This document shows positions 18,206 through 28,560 of a DNA stretch of 64,000 bases, in pieces. The notes below the pieces were generated by a model. That model did not search any database. It was given only the letters and a program-made list of their open reading frames with translations, and was not told where the DNA came from. This stretch comes from Veillonella rodentium. Lineage in GTDB: Bacteria > Bacillota > Negativicutes > Veillonellales > Veillonellaceae. How positions within the stretch are numbered: position 1 is the stretch's first letter; the number at the start of each line of letters is the position of its first letter. A program made the position numbers and the translations under genes. Location: the NCBI RefSeq assembly GCF_900187285.1, contig NZ_LT906470.1:1560001-1624000 (forward strand), given 5' to 3'.

Positions 18206-19690
18206 TTAATCTAAGTCGTAGAACCCAGATGGTTTATCGCTCAAGTTTACGATGATGTTTTTCATTTGAGTGTAGTGCTCAAGGATAACCTTGTGAGTTT
18301 CACGTCCGATACCGGATTGTTTGTAACCGCCGAACGGAGCACCTGCAGGGATAGAGTTATATGTATTTACCCACATACGTCCTGTTTCGATACCGCGAGC
18401 TACGCGGATAGCACGGTTGATGTTTTGAGTGAATACACCACCGCCAAGGCCGTATAAGCTGTCATTTGCTTGTTCAATCACTTCTTCTTCGCTGTGGAAT
18501 TTGATGACAACAGCTACAGGACCGAAGATTTCTTCGCGAGCTACACGCATATCATTTGTAGCATCTGCGATAAGTGTAGGTCTTATGAAGCAACCTTTAC
18601 CAAGTTCACCATCAGTAACACGCACACCGCCGGCTACAACACGAGCACCTTCTTCTTTTGCAAGGTCTACATAGCTAAGTACTTTATTAACTTGATCTTC
18701 GTAGATTAAGGAACCAAGTTGAGTAGATGGATCCCAAGGCAAACCGACTTTCACCTTATCAAATAGTGCAGCTAGTTCAGCTACGAATTTATCGTAAATT
18801 GTATCTTGTACGAAGATACGGGAACCTGCACAGCATACTTGACCTTGGTTGAAAAGGATGCCGAGCATTGCCCCATCAAGAGCTTGTTTCCAGTTCGCAT
18901 CTTCAAAGAAGATATTCGCAGATTTACCACCTAATTCCAATGTGACAGGAATCAAGCGTTCAGATGCTGCTTTATATACATCAAGGCCTACTTCTGTAGA
19001 GCCTGTGAAAGCAAGTTTACTGAAACCTGGATGATCAAGAATATATTGACCGGATTTAGAACCTTTACCAGTGATGATGTTTACAACACCTGGCGGCAAG
19101 ATTTCTTTCAAAATGTCCCCTAGTTCCAAAAGGCTGAGGGATGTATGGCTAGAAGGTTTGATAACAACTGTACATCCCGCTGCAAGAGCCGGTGCCAATT
19201 TCCAAGCGGCCATCAGGAATGGGAAGTTCCAAGGCACAACCTGACCTACAACGCCAATCGGTTCGCGAACGATAAGGCTCAATGTATTTTCATCAAATAC
19301 TTGTGCAGAACCTTCTTCGGAGCGAAGTACGCCTGCGAAATAACGGAAATGGTCAGCCCCAAGTGGAATATCCACGTTCAATGTTTCACGGATAGGTTTA
19401 CCGTTGTCGTATGTTTCAACTTGTGCCAAATGTTCTTTATGCGCATCAATAGCATCCGCAATTTTTAACAAATAATCAGCACGTTCTACTTGAGATACTT
19501 TTTTCCACGTTTTGAAAGCTTCTGTTGCAGCCTCTACAGCTTTATCAACATCATCATTCGTCGCCTCTGCACAGATAGCGAGTTGTTCGCCATTAGCAGG
19601 GTTATATACATTAAATTCAGCACCGTCAGATGCCTTTACCCATTCATTATTAATTAAAAGTCCATATCTTTCTTTAAGGTTTAAGCTCAT
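18206..19690 (-). CDS. NAD(P)-dependent aldehyde dehydrogenase
   Basis: 494 residues, the full length of the ALDH superfamily. It oxidises aldehydes to carboxylic acids with NAD(P)+ as a cytoplasmic tetramer. Seen: VVPWNFPFLMAAWKLAPAL (Asn for the oxyanion hole, about residue 150), FTGSTEVG for cofactor binding, LELGGKSANI with the general-base Glu (about 250), and NQGQVCCAGSR with the catalytic Cys (about 285). The substrate cannot be assigned; the sequence resembles the AldA/AldB/betaine-aldehyde type. The IS3-type element lies 53 bp past its stop. A 9-bp inverted repeat at 19756-19782 sits in its upstream region and may be an operator. Confidence 0.92.
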   Translation of the reverse strand: MSLNLKERYGLLINNEWVKASDGAEFNVYNPANGEQLAICAEATNDDVDKAVEAATEAFKTWKKVSQVERADYLLKIADAIDAHKEHLAQVETYDNGKPIRETLNVDIPLGADHFRYFAGVLRSEEGSAQVFDENTLSLIVREPIGVVGQVVPWNFPFLMAAWKLAPALAAGCTVVIKPSSHTSLSLLELGDILKEILPPGVVNIITGKGSKSGQYILDHPGFSKLAFTGSTEVGLDVYKAASERLIPVTLELGGKSANIFFEDANWKQALDGAMLGILFNQGQVCCAGSRIFVQDTIYDKFVAELAALFDKVKVGLPWDPSTQLGSLIYEDQVNKVLSYVDLAKEEGARVVAGGVRVTDGELGKGCFIRPTLIADATNDMRVAREEIFGPVAVVIKFHSEEEVIEQANDSLYGLGGGVFTQNINRAIRVARGIETGRMWVNTYNSIPAGAPFGGYKQSGIGRETHKVILEHYTQMKNIIVNLSDKPSGFYDLD

Positions 19691-19755
19691 TGCATTACCT
19701 CCTCTTTAGGAATATGATTTAGGGAATTTCCTCTCTGTGATTTCATCATACTCCT

Positions 19756-19782
19756 TATATCTAAAATTTTCAATTAGATATA
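19756..19782 (-). promoter_or_regulatory. Inverted repeat upstream of the aldehyde dehydrogenase
   Basis: A perfect 9-bp inverted repeat TATATCTAA/TTAGATATA with 9-nt spacing, 66-92 bp upstream of the start codon; a further GATATATC palindrome lies at 19791-19798. Position and symmetry suggest a repressor or activator site, but the regulator is unknown. Confidence 0.4.
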
Positions 19783-19837
19783 CTGTTTTCGATATATCTG
19801 TTCTGCATTAACATGCATAATTTTTAGCTATATAGAG

Positions 19838-19873
19838 AAACCGCACCCTCTAAAAGCATAGAGAGTGCGGTTT
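19838..19873. terminator. Hairpin between tex and the aldehyde dehydrogenase
   Basis: A stem of 14 bp with one mismatch (AAACCGCAC...) and a short loop, 77 bp past the tex stop. The T run lies on the plus-strand side, so it is a better terminator for rightward transcription although the genes here read leftward. It may work in both directions or mainly protect the tex transcript end. Confidence 0.55.
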
Positions 19874-19949
19874 TTGGTATAATGACTTTTAGTCAAGAAT
19901 GGCTATCATTTAAAATCTATTAATGTAGATTAACTGGACTTCTATTAAA

Positions 19950-22265
19950 TTATAAATTACAACGATCCCCATTATTACGAGAGCCATAATTGCGATTATT
20001 ATTTTGACGTCCGCCATTATTACGGTTGTTATTTCGGTTATCATTATTTCGACGCTGACCATTGTTATTTCTATTACGGTTATTATCGTTATTCTTCGAC
20101 TTTTCCGGTTGCAATGCTTTTACAGACAGACCGATGCGATTGCGTTTTGCATCAACAGAAATAATTTGCGCCTCGATGATATCACCTACGGCCAGTACAT
20201 CCGATGGATGTTGGCGGCTGTTACACAGTTCACTACGATGCAGTAAACCGTTTGTTTTAAGTCCGAAATCTATGAAAGCACCGAAGTCCACAACATTGTG
20301 CACCGTACCTTTTACAACGGTGCCTACCTTAATATCTTCAAGGCTCACCACATGTTTACGGGTAAGCGGTACCGGCAAATCTTCACGCGGATCGCGCCCC
20401 GGTTTTGCGAGCGCGCCAAGTATATCTCGTACAGTCGGTACCCCTGCATCAAGTTTTTTCGCTAACCGCTCCGCATCAACCAACGGAAGTTTCACTTGCA
20501 ATGCTTCCAGTTGTGATTTATCCTGAATATCTTTCAGCGTAAAGCCCAATTCACCGATAATACGTTCCGCCAAGTCGTAAGACTCTGGGTGAACAGATGT
20601 ATTATCTAGCGGATTTTTACCGTGTTGTAAGCGGAGGAAACCCGCACATTGAGTAAATGCTGCAGGGCCTAAACGAGGTACCTTCAACAATTCCTTACGG
20701 CTTTTAAATACGCCGTTCTCCTGCCGGTATGCAACAATATTTTTAGCCACCGCACTAGAAATACCCGCAACATGCTGCAAAATCGCAGGTGATGCCGTAT
20801 TGAGTTCGACCCCGACGTGGTTTACCACGGTTTCCACAACTTGATCCAATGTATGGGTCAGTTGCTTCTGATTTACATCATGTTGGTATTGACCGACGCC
20901 GATCGATTTCGGATCGATTTTAACGGACTCCGCCAACGGGTCTTGCACACGACGTGCAATAGATACGGCACCGCGAATGGTAACGTCTAAATCCGGTAGT
21001 TCATCGATTGCCAATTTCGATGCGGAATACACGGATGCCCCCGCTTCATTGGTGATGATATAGTGACAATCCAGTTTTTCCTCTTCAATCATGGTAGATG
21101 CAAATTGTTCCGTCTCATACGACGCCGTGCCGTTCCCGATAGACAAGAGCGTTACGTTGAACTTGCGAATCTTATCCGCTAAGACTTTTTGCGCTTCTTT
21201 ACGAAGTTTTTCACTGTTCGTTAAGTAATAAGCACCATAGTCCAGCACATTACCCTGTTGGTCAATGATTGCCATCTTGCAACCCGTGCGGTATCCCGGA
21301 TCAAGCCCCATGATAACATGTCCAGCCAATGGCGGTTGTAACAATAGATTTTTAAGATTCACGCCGAATATCTTGATAGCTTGTTCATCGGCACGCTCCG
21401 TCAATTCATTGCGTATATCCCGTTCCAATGCCGGGAAAATAAGACGTTTATAGGCATCCGCTATGGCAGCCCTCTTATATTCACTGAATATGGAGTTCGG
21501 ATTTTTCTCAAGCTTTTGCACCATATAGGCTACATAGGTATCACCCGGTACGGTGAGCGCCAATTTCAAAGCACCTAATTTTTCACCGCGATTTACCGCC
21601 AGAATACGATGGGACGGCATTTGGCGTACAGGCTCGGCATAGTCCGCATACTGCAGAAATTGCTGCTGTACGTCCTCTTCACCGCTCAATTCAGCTTGAA
21701 TAAAGCCTTCATTCCACATCTTTTTACGCAGATACGCACGAAATTCCGCACTGTCGCTGACGATTTCCGCTACGATATCCGATGCGCCTTGAAGGGCATC
21801 TTCCGCGGTCGGCACCTCTTCCGTAATATAATCTGCAGCAATTGCAAGTGGGTCCCCGCTCGTTTCCATATCATCGAGCATCATCATAGCCAACGGCTCA
21901 AGGCCACGTTCTCGTGCAATCATGGCGCGAGTCCGTTTCTTTGGACGATACGGCAGGTACAAATCCTCTAACTCTTGTAATTTCGTAGCCGACTCCAAGG
22001 CTTTCATCAATTCATCAGTCATCTTCTCTTGATCCGTAACGGATGTGATGATTTCCTGACGGCGTGTTTCAAGATTACGCAAATACTTTATGCGCTCCTC
22101 GATCGTGCGCAGCTGCTCATCCTGCAGCTCTCCCGTCACCTCTTTACGATACCGCGCGATAAACGGCACCGTATTTCCTTCATCCAACAACTCCACAGCC
22201 GCCTGTACCTGCTTCGGCTTAACATTTAATTCACTGCCGATGATGGCAAACATTCTTTCACTCAT
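19950..22265 (-). CDS. tex: Tex-family RNA-binding transcription accessory protein
   Basis: 771 residues with the Tex order of domains: an N-terminal helical region, a YqgF/RNase H-like fold beginning MGLDPGYRTGCKMA (about 320), helix-hairpin-helix repeats (GISSAVAKNIVAYRQENG, about 500), and an S1 RNA-binding domain (VVKGTVHNVVDFGAFIDFG, about 645). Tex proteins bind nucleic acid and influence transcription and RNA turnover; the exact role is not settled. After the S1 domain there is an unusual tail of about 50 residues made almost entirely of Asn, Arg and Gly. The start overlaps the folA stop (ATGA), placing it last in the recQ-thyA-folA-tex operon. Confidence 0.93.
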   Translation of the reverse strand: MSERMFAIIGSELNVKPKQVQAAVELLDEGNTVPFIARYRKEVTGELQDEQLRTIEERIKYLRNLETRRQEIITSVTDQEKMTDELMKALESATKLQELEDLYLPYRPKKRTRAMIARERGLEPLAMMMLDDMETSGDPLAIAADYITEEVPTAEDALQGASDIVAEIVSDSAEFRAYLRKKMWNEGFIQAELSGEEDVQQQFLQYADYAEPVRQMPSHRILAVNRGEKLGALKLALTVPGDTYVAYMVQKLEKNPNSIFSEYKRAAIADAYKRLIFPALERDIRNELTERADEQAIKIFGVNLKNLLLQPPLAGHVIMGLDPGYRTGCKMAIIDQQGNVLDYGAYYLTNSEKLRKEAQKVLADKIRKFNVTLLSIGNGTASYETEQFASTMIEEEKLDCHYIITNEAGASVYSASKLAIDELPDLDVTIRGAVSIARRVQDPLAESVKIDPKSIGVGQYQHDVNQKQLTHTLDQVVETVVNHVGVELNTASPAILQHVAGISSAVAKNIVAYRQENGVFKSRKELLKVPRLGPAAFTQCAGFLRLQHGKNPLDNTSVHPESYDLAERIIGELGFTLKDIQDKSQLEALQVKLPLVDAERLAKKLDAGVPTVRDILGALAKPGRDPREDLPVPLTRKHVVSLEDIKVGTVVKGTVHNVVDFGAFIDFGLKTNGLLHRSELCNSRQHPSDVLAVGDIIEAQIISVDAKRNRIGLSVKALQPEKSKNNDNNRNRNNNGQRRNNDNRNNNRNNGGRQNNNRNYGSRNNGDRCNL

Positions 22266-22756
22266 TTAGATGCCTTTCTACGATACGTTACAAAACGATG
22301 AGGATATTGATTTTTCTCATCTACGATGCCATCCGTAACGGATTCAACAAGGAAATCGTCCTTTGAAAATTCCGGGAAGAATGCATCCCCGTCAAAGTCG
22401 TGATCAACCTCGGTGATGTACATAATATCTACATATGGCAAAAACGCTTCATACACCTGGGCGCCGCCGATGATATAAGCCGCCTCAAGGGTCTTCGATT
22501 CCTCCACGACCACTTCGACACTATGGAATATACGGACGCCTTCCGGCGCATCGAAACCTTTATCGCGAGTAATGACCCAATGCTCCCGATTTGGCAATAA
22601 AAACGGTAAGCTTTCAAAGGTCTTACGTCCCATGATAATGACATGCCCCGTCGTTTTTCCCTTAAAAAATTTCAAATCATTCGGCAGATGCCAAATCAGT
22701 GAATTATCCTTGCCGATAACACGATTACGCGCTACGGCCACGATTAATGCTAACAT
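22262..22756 (-). CDS. folA: Dihydrofolate reductase
   Basis: 164 residues, normal DHFR length. NADPH-dependent reduction of dihydrofolate regenerates the cofactor consumed by the thymidylate synthase encoded just upstream. Seen: the IVAVARNRVIGKDNSLIWHLP N-terminal region with the Met20-type loop, the substrate Asp in LPNDLKFFK (about 27), VIIMGRKTFESLP for NADPH binding, and IIGGAQVYEAF near 95. It follows thyA by 10 bp and overlaps tex by 4 bp. Confidence 0.95.
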   Translation of the reverse strand: MLALIVAVARNRVIGKDNSLIWHLPNDLKFFKGKTTGHVIIMGRKTFESLPFLLPNREHWVITRDKGFDAPEGVRIFHSVEVVVEESKTLEAAYIIGGAQVYEAFLPYVDIMYITEVDHDFDGDAFFPEFSKDDFLVESVTDGIVDEKNQYPHRFVTYRRKASK

Positions 22757-22766
22757 AGTATTCCTC

Positions 22767-23558
22767 TTATACCGCCACAGTCATAGATAACTTACCTAAA
22801 TGCTCATATCCTTCGAGTGAGATATCTTCCGGTGTGAAAGCATAGAAATCCTTCACTTCCGGATTGATGATAATCTTAGGTGCAGGTAATGCCTGTTCTC
22901 GACGAGCCAGCTGCTCACGCAACGCATCCACGTGGTTTTCGTAAACATGAGCATTATTGATAACATGAGTAAATTTTCCCGGTTTAAGTCCCGTCACCTG
23001 CGCAATCATACACACAAGCGCCGCATATTGTGCCGTATTGAAAGGGACACCAAGGCCCATATCACCGCTCCGTTGAATGAGCATACAGTTCAAATAACCA
23101 CTTCCTACATCCCACAATGTTTCATACGCACAAGGCTGAAGCGCCATATCCGGCAGATCTTCGATATTCCAGAGCGTAACGATCATACGACGGCTGTCTG
23201 GATCCTCTTTAATCGTTTTAATGAGGTTATCCAGCTGCCTATATTTGGCGATTTGATACCCATACGCCTTTCCGATAGTGCCATCTTCGCGCATCCATTC
23301 GTCCCAAACGCGAACATTCATTTCCTGTAATTTACGTACATCATTGGACTGCATTTGCCAAATCCACAACAATTCTTTTACAGCCGTTTTGAAAGCGACG
23401 AATTTCGTCGTTAAAATCGGAAATTCCTCCTGCAAATCAAACTGCATAATCTGATGCGGTAATTTGTAAGTCGCCACGCCGGTACGATTCTGACCGTAAG
23501 TTCCATTATTCAAAATATTTTCAATAATACCGAGGTATTGTGTATCTGCTAAACTCAT
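22767..23558 (-). CDS. thyA: Thymidylate synthase
   Basis: 263 residues of the classical ThyA family: methylation of dUMP to dTMP using methylenetetrahydrofolate. Recognisable elements are the N-terminal [13 protein letters not shown], the catalytic Cys in LQPCAYETL (about 145), [13 protein letters not shown] for phosphate and base binding, and NNAHVYENH near 205. The residue after the catalytic Cys is Ala rather than the more common His, and the following segment differs from the usual FQF, but the key Cys, Arg-Ser-x-Asp and Asn are kept. Its start overlaps the recQ stop by 4 bp and folA follows, so dTMP synthesis and folate recycling are coupled. Confidence 0.93.
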   Translation of the reverse strand: MSLADTQYLGIIENILNNGTYGQNRTGVATYKLPHQIMQFDLQEEFPILTTKFVAFKTAVKELLWIWQMQSNDVRKLQEMNVRVWDEWMREDGTIGKAYGYQIAKYRQLDNLIKTIKEDPDSRRMIVTLWNIEDLPDMALQPCAYETLWDVGSGYLNCMLIQRSGDMGLGVPFNTAQYAALVCMIAQVTGLKPGKFTHVINNAHVYENHVDALREQLARREQALPAPKIIINPEVKDFYAFTPEDISLEGYEHLGKLSMTVAV

Positions 23559-25387
23559 AAATCCCCCTTATATTCAGAAATAGCCTGCAAAAATGAAAGG
23601 CCGTATTTTTTTAGCTTCGCTTCCCCTACACCTTTTACATTGGCGAACTCACCCAATGTAGTCGGTCTTAAATTAGCTAAATCGATGAGCACCGTATCGG
23701 GAAAAATAAGATACGGTCTGAGATTCGCCTCTTCAGACAACCGTTTGCGATGCTGCCGTAAATGCTCAAAGAGACCACCCGCGGCACTTCGTGTACCCGC
23801 TCCCGTACGCGCAGAAACTTTGCTGCGGCGAGATGGCACGGATACATGTTGTCTGATTTCCTCCACCTCTTTACGCCCCTCCAAAACCTCTTCAGCACCG
23901 GCCGTCAATGACAGAACCGGATATTTTCCACCGGAACTGTGCAGATAACCGGATGCTACAAATTGCTGGATAAGGCCTTTTAGAGATTTTTCATCCACAT
24001 CGCTGAGAGCGCCGAACACCGGCAGCGCATCATGACCGGCACGTGTAATCCGCTCCGTCCGTTCACCTCTGACAATGGCGACAATCATCGTCGCCCCGTA
24101 GCGTTCGTCCGTTCCCATGATAGCACGGAAAACGGCCTTCGCCTCTCGCGTCACGTTGACACGCTCATTATCCCCCTTACAGGAACTGCAGTTATCACAA
24201 GATGTCCAGACCGTGCTTTCACCAAAATAGTTAAGCATATATTTACGCAGACAGGAACTACAGAAACAATAATCGATCATGGCCTGCAACTTACGCATCT
24301 CTATCTCTTGCCGACTCGGGGACTCAATGGACTGCTCAATCAGATATTTATGCACCTGCACGTCTTGGCCGCTGTAGAGGAGAATGCATTCCGCCGGTGC
24401 GCCGTCACGGCCAGCACGACCCGCCTCTTGATAGTAGGACTCCATATTGCGCGGCATCTGATAATGCAATACATAGCGCACATTACTCTTATCGATACCC
24501 ATGCCGAAAGCGTTAGTCGCCACCATAACCTGCAACGTATCATCTGCATACGCATTTTGCATTTTATGACGCATCTCATCGGACAAGCCGCCGTGATAAT
24601 AGCCGGTCTTGATGCCGGCACGGGTCAAATTATCATAAACACGTTCCACATCCTTACGGGTGGAACAATAAATAATGCCGTTTTCATTCATGTGCTGACG
24701 CACATAATGCACCACATAGTCCATCCGCTTCGGAGTGCGAATAACAGAAAATGACAAGTTCGGCCTGTCAAATCCCGTTACATACACATTTGCATCCTGC
24801 AATCCCAACAACTGCTTAATATCATTTTCTACGGACTTTGTCGCCGTCGCCGTGAAAGCACCGATAACAGGTCGTTTCGGCAACGAACGCAACCATTCAC
24901 CGATGAGTCGATATGACGGTCTGAAATCATGACCCCACTCGGAGATACAATGAGCCTCATCCACGATAACCTGTGCAATCGGTAACGCCCGTAAGACATT
25001 ACAGAAAAAATTGGACCCCAATCGCTCCGGTGCGATATACAACAATTTAATCTTACCGCTACGCACCTCATACATGGTCTTATTGAACTCGGCCTGCGTC
25101 AGAGTACTGTTGATGAGAGCCGCCGGAATATTCTGCACCACCAGGCCGTCCACCTGGTCTTTCATAAGTGAAATAAGCGGTGAAAACACAATGGTCAGCC
25201 CCGATTTACAAAGGGCCGGTATCTGAAAGCAAATAGATTTCCCTGCACCTGTCGGCATGATACCGATGACGTCCTCATCGCGTAAGAGAGAGGCTACCGG
25301 TGCCTCCTGAGCCGGACGGAAAGAGGTATACCCGAAATATGTTTCCAACATACGCAATGCCTGTTGATTAGATGTCATTTCGCTCAT
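23555..25387 (-). CDS. recQ: ATP-dependent DNA helicase RecQ
   Basis: 610 residues: helicase core with [10 protein letters not shown] (Walker A, about 39), [17 protein letters not shown] (DEAH plus the aromatic-rich loop), TATATKS and [10 protein letters not shown] (motif VI). It is followed by the RecQ-C-terminal zinc cluster ([10 protein letters not shown]...SCDNCSSC, about 375-405), a winged helix and an HRDC domain at the end ([20 protein letters not shown]). This 3'-5' helicase acts in recombination repair and replication-fork rescue. It is the first gene of the recQ-thyA-folA-tex operon. Confidence 0.95.
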   Translation of the reverse strand: MSEMTSNQQALRMLETYFGYTSFRPAQEAPVASLLRDEDVIGIMPTGAGKSICFQIPALCKSGLTIVFSPLISLMKDQVDGLVVQNIPAALINSTLTQAEFNKTMYEVRSGKIKLLYIAPERLGSNFFCNVLRALPIAQVIVDEAHCISEWGHDFRPSYRLIGEWLRSLPKRPVIGAFTATATKSVENDIKQLLGLQDANVYVTGFDRPNLSFSVIRTPKRMDYVVHYVRQHMNENGIIYCSTRKDVERVYDNLTRAGIKTGYYHGGLSDEMRHKMQNAYADDTLQVMVATNAFGMGIDKSNVRYVLHYQMPRNMESYYQEAGRAGRDGAPAECILLYSGQDVQVHKYLIEQSIESPSRQEIEMRKLQAMIDYCFCSSCLRKYMLNYFGESTVWTSCDNCSSCKGDNERVNVTREAKAVFRAIMGTDERYGATMIVAIVRGERTERITRAGHDALPVFGALSDVDEKSLKGLIQQFVASGYLHSSGGKYPVLSLTAGAEEVLEGRKEVEEIRQHVSVPSRRSKVSARTGAGTRSAAGGLFEHLRQHRKRLSEEANLRPYLIFPDTVLIDLANLRPTTLGEFANVKGVGEAKLKKYGLSFLQAISEYKGDL

Positions 25388-25709
25388 CGGCCCCCTTTCA
25401 CCGCTATTTACATTACATTGTTAGAACGAGAATAATTCAATATACCGTTATATTAAATCATCTCATTGTATTATTTTAGCATATTACAAGTAATTCTTTC
25501 AGCATATCCGGATAATTATCTTCCCTAAAATATTCTATCCAAATGCAAGGCAACCCGCCCGCATCGATTGAATACTTTCACAGTCATAGAAGCCAAAAAC
25601 GTTGCGGCAATGTGCATTTTATCCACTGTAAAAGCCCATTATATGGTACAATAAGAATTACGTATTAATACTATAGAATACAAAACACCTAAGGAGGTCT
25701 TATATAGGC
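25388..25709. other. Divergent intergenic region recQ / putP
   Basis: 322 bp between divergent genes, so it must hold promoters for both. A plausible plus-strand -10 (TACAAT near 25647) and the putP ribosome-binding site AAGGAGGT (25691-25698) are visible. No hairpin, repeat or small gene stands out. Confidence 0.5.
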
Positions 25710-27197
25710 ATGACACAGGACAATTTAATGATCATAATCGCCTTTGCCTTGTATTTAGGACTCATGATGTATATCGGGGTCTATTATTATCGCAAATCGA
25801 ACAGCATCGGGGATTACATTCTCGGAGGACGTCAGTTAGGACCATGGATTACCGCCCTCAGCGCAGAGGCATCGGATATGAGCGGATGGATGCTCATGGG
25901 TGTGCCTGGATTGGCATATACGACGGGGATTTCCGGTGTATGGATTGCCGTAGGGCTCACCTTAGGAACCTGGGCGAACTGGAAATTCGTATCGAGACGG
26001 CTGCGCAATCACACCGAAGTGGCCAGCGACAGTTTAACCTTGCCGGATTATCTGAAGAACCGCTTTCACGATCAATCTCATTCGGTAGCGGTCATTTCCG
26101 CACTATTCATCCTGATTTTCTTCTTGATTTATACATCATCCGGCTTTGTTGCAGGCGGCAAGTTATTCAATACGATCTTCGGATTGGACTACACCACGTC
26201 TCTATTTATTACCGCAGGCATCGTCGTATTCTATACATTCCTCGGCGGATTTCTCGCCGTATCCTGGACGGACTGCATTCAGGGAGCATTGATGTTCTTC
26301 GCCATTCTCGCCGTGCCGATTACAGCGGCTATGTATCTTGGCGGTCCGATAGAAACATTCCAGCTCATCCAACACGAATTTCCTCAAGGATTGAGCCTGT
26401 TCGGAGATACAACGGATTTATTCGCTTGGGTAATCGGTCTGATTTCCGCTCTCGGTTGGGGCCTTGGATACTTTGGGCAACCTCACATCTTGGTTCGCTT
26501 CATGGCCATCTCCGACGCACGTGAACTTAAAAAATCTACGAACATCGCCATGGTATGGGTTATATTGTCCCTCTTGGCGGCGATTTCTGTAGGTCTCATC
26601 GGCCATGTATATCTGCTGCCTGATAAATTAGTCGGTACCGATGCGGAAACGATTTTCCTCATCATGACGGAACGCTTATTTACACCATTTATAGCAGGCC
26701 TCATCTGGTCCGCCGTTCTCGCTGCCATCATGAGTACCGCCTCTGCGCAACTCTTGGTAACCGCTTCGGCTATCGCTAACGACTTTTATGCCAACCTCAT
26801 TCATCCGAAAGCATCGGATAAAGAGCTCGTTCTCGTAAGTCGTGCAATCGTACTCATCGTGGCACTCATCGCCATCTATATGGCGATGGATCCGAACAGC
26901 TACATCTTGACGATGGTAGCCTATGCATGGGCAGGCTTCGGAGCCGCCTTCGGTCCTGCCATTCTGTTCTCCTTATTCTGGAAGCGCATGACTCGTCACG
27001 GCTGTCTTGCAGGCATCATCGTAGGCGGTCTGACGGTTCTCATATGGAAACAATTTGAGCCCTTCGGTCTTTACGAAATCGTACCGGGTTTCATCTTCTC
27101 CTCCATCGCCATCTATGTGGTAAGCTTGATGGGAAAATTACCGCCGAGACCTGTTTTAAAGGATTACAAAGAAGCTGAAAAAATGCATGTCCTATAA
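25710..27197 (+). CDS. putP: Sodium/proline symporter family transporter
   Basis: 495 residues of the solute:sodium symporter (SSS) family with about 13 hydrophobic segments. Characteristic regions are YYYRKSNSIGDYILGGRQLG after the first helix, LSAEASDMSGWMLMGVPG, the AVSWTDCIQG segment near 190, GLGYFGQPHILVRFMA near 255 and SAQLLVTASAIANDFY near 345. These match PutP, which imports proline with sodium. Pantothenate or other SSS substrates are less likely but cannot be excluded without experiment. It is one of the few plus-strand genes and reads convergently towards the WYL regulator. The ribosome-binding site AAGGAGGT lies 11 nt before the ATG. Confidence 0.88.
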   Translation: MTQDNLMIIIAFALYLGLMMYIGVYYYRKSNSIGDYILGGRQLGPWITALSAEASDMSGWMLMGVPGLAYTTGISGVWIAVGLTLGTWANWKFVSRRLRNHTEVASDSLTLPDYLKNRFHDQSHSVAVISALFILIFFLIYTSSGFVAGGKLFNTIFGLDYTTSLFITAGIVVFYTFLGGFLAVSWTDCIQGALMFFAILAVPITAAMYLGGPIETFQLIQHEFPQGLSLFGDTTDLFAWVIGLISALGWGLGYFGQPHILVRFMAISDARELKKSTNIAMVWVILSLLAAISVGLIGHVYLLPDKLVGTDAETIFLIMTERLFTPFIAGLIWSAVLAAIMSTASAQLLVTASAIANDFYANLIHPKASDKELVLVSRAIVLIVALIAIYMAMDPNSYILTMVAYAWAGFGAAFGPAILFSLFWKRMTRHGCLAGIIVGGLTVLIWKQFEPFGLYEIVPGFIFSSIAIYVVSLMGKLPPRPVLKDYKEAEKMHVL

Positions 27198-27242
27198 TTC
27201 AAAATAACAGATATATTTCGCCTATAAAATACGCTATATAAC

Positions 27243-27337
27243 AAAAGAGATAGTTGATTCTCCGAATTGAATCTCCCTTATCAGATTATAAATCTGACAT
27301 CGGAAATTCAGTTCATCATGAATCAACTATCTCTTTT
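27243..27337 (+). terminator. Large hairpin downstream of putP
   Basis: Perfect 18-bp arms (27243-27260 and 27320-27337) enclose about 59 nt that contain another perfect stem CAGATT/AATCTG (27282-27296). The right arm runs into CTTTTTATTTTAT, so it can terminate putP transcription. The size and nested structure are more than a simple terminator needs, and a small palindromic element is an alternative. Confidence 0.7.
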
Positions 27338-27417
27338 TATTTTATACAGTTTTCTATAACCGAATCATCAGCATCATATAGCCGACAATCGGTGTCTACA
27401 CAACACAACTTAACACA

Positions 27418-27468
<51 letters not shown>

Positions 27469-27531
27469 CATTTATATATTCAGATACATATTCATGGTAA
27501 TGCAAATGGTGCCGTTACAATGTATGTCATT

Positions 27532-28560
27532 CTACGAATATTGATTAAGCCCTTCCTGAATGGCCTGCTTTATCTCGATTACCAACGACTTTGGTGTAAG
27601 CACCTTCACACTTTGCATGTATTGAAGCGCCCAATACTTAAACGCCTCGCGATTAACCTGCACATGACATACAACCTTTGATTTCGTCACTTTCGTGAAA
27701 TTAACATTCCCGTCAAACCAGTCCAAAATCTGATTGACAATGTCTCGCTTTGCCTGGAAGCTGACTGAAATCGATGCTCCACCGAACATATAAATGTGCT
27801 CTTTCATATATTGAGACACATTAAATACGCGTAAATGTTCGAATCCTTTAATTTGACGTAACAGTTTCCGATTCATAGGCAAAATCTTAACCTGACAGAT
27901 ACGATCCATACGCAATGTAGCCATGTCATCATGATTATCATGATTGCCAACAAGATAGTATTGACCGCGGTTCATAACCAGTTGAAAAGGATTGAACACA
28001 TACTTTTTCGGCTTACCGTCCGAATCGAGATTTACATGTAATTTCTTATCCACATCAGGCTGGCAGTAAGATAATGAAATTTTTCTCCCTGTTTGTATCG
28101 CCGTTTCTATGAGGTCAATATTAAGGAAAAGCTCCTGTCGTTTAGGCAGATACCCTGTCGGACTTTCAATATTATTACCATGAGAAATAAAATGCGGACT
28201 GCCTAATTTCAATACGCGTTCAATCAGGTCCTTCCTCTGTGCCGCCGAAATATGACGCGATGCCAAAAGACCATCTACCAACAAACGCAATTCCGAATCC
28301 TCAAAAGGATGAATCATATAAAAATCGGTTCGTCTGACAGTACCGTCCGTCCCCATTGCAGACTCTTCACATTCGATACCGAAATCACCGGCTTCATAAA
28401 GATCATTTAGGTGACGGCCTAATGTTTTCCGATCCACAGATACTTCATACTTCGCGATCAGTTTATTGCGTATCTCCTCCTGAGACAACGTATGATTAGC
28501 ATCTGTTTCACTTCGCAGGATTTCCAGTATATATACCAGAATAGCCTTTTTAGATGCCAT
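27532..28560 (-). CDS. WYL-domain transcriptional regulator
   Basis: 342 residues from the ATG at 28560, chosen because AAGGAG lies 6 nt upstream; an upstream in-frame extension lacks such a site. The N-terminal winged helix (ILVYILEILRSETDANHTLS, then VDRKTLGRHLNDL) is followed by a WYL-type ligand-binding domain (QTGRKISLSYCQ, KYVFNPFQLVMNRGQYYLVG, MDRICQVKILP) and a C-terminal WCX-like extension. Such proteins respond to small ligands or single-stranded DNA and regulate varied genes, including defence and DNA-damage loci. No obvious target is adjacent except the methyltransferase gene upstream on the same strand. Confidence 0.85.
   Translation of the reverse strand: MASKKAILVYILEILRSETDANHTLSQEEIRNKLIAKYEVSVDRKTLGRHLNDLYEAGDFGIECEESAMGTDGTVRRTDFYMIHPFEDSELRLLVDGLLASRHISAAQRKDLIERVLKLGSPHFISHGNNIESPTGYLPKRQELFLNIDLIETAIQTGRKISLSYCQPDVDKKLHVNLDSDGKPKKYVFNPFQLVMNRGQYYLVGNHDNHDDMATLRMDRICQVKILPMNRKLLRQIKGFEHLRVFNVSQYMKEHIYMFGGASISVSFQAKRDIVNQILDWFDGNVNFTKVTKSKVVCHVQVNREAFKYWALQYMQSVKVLTPKSLVIEIKQAIQEGLNQYS

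Noticed and set aside
26202-26387. Minus-strand frames within putP
   Set aside because: Antisense shadows of a clearly coding plus-strand gene.
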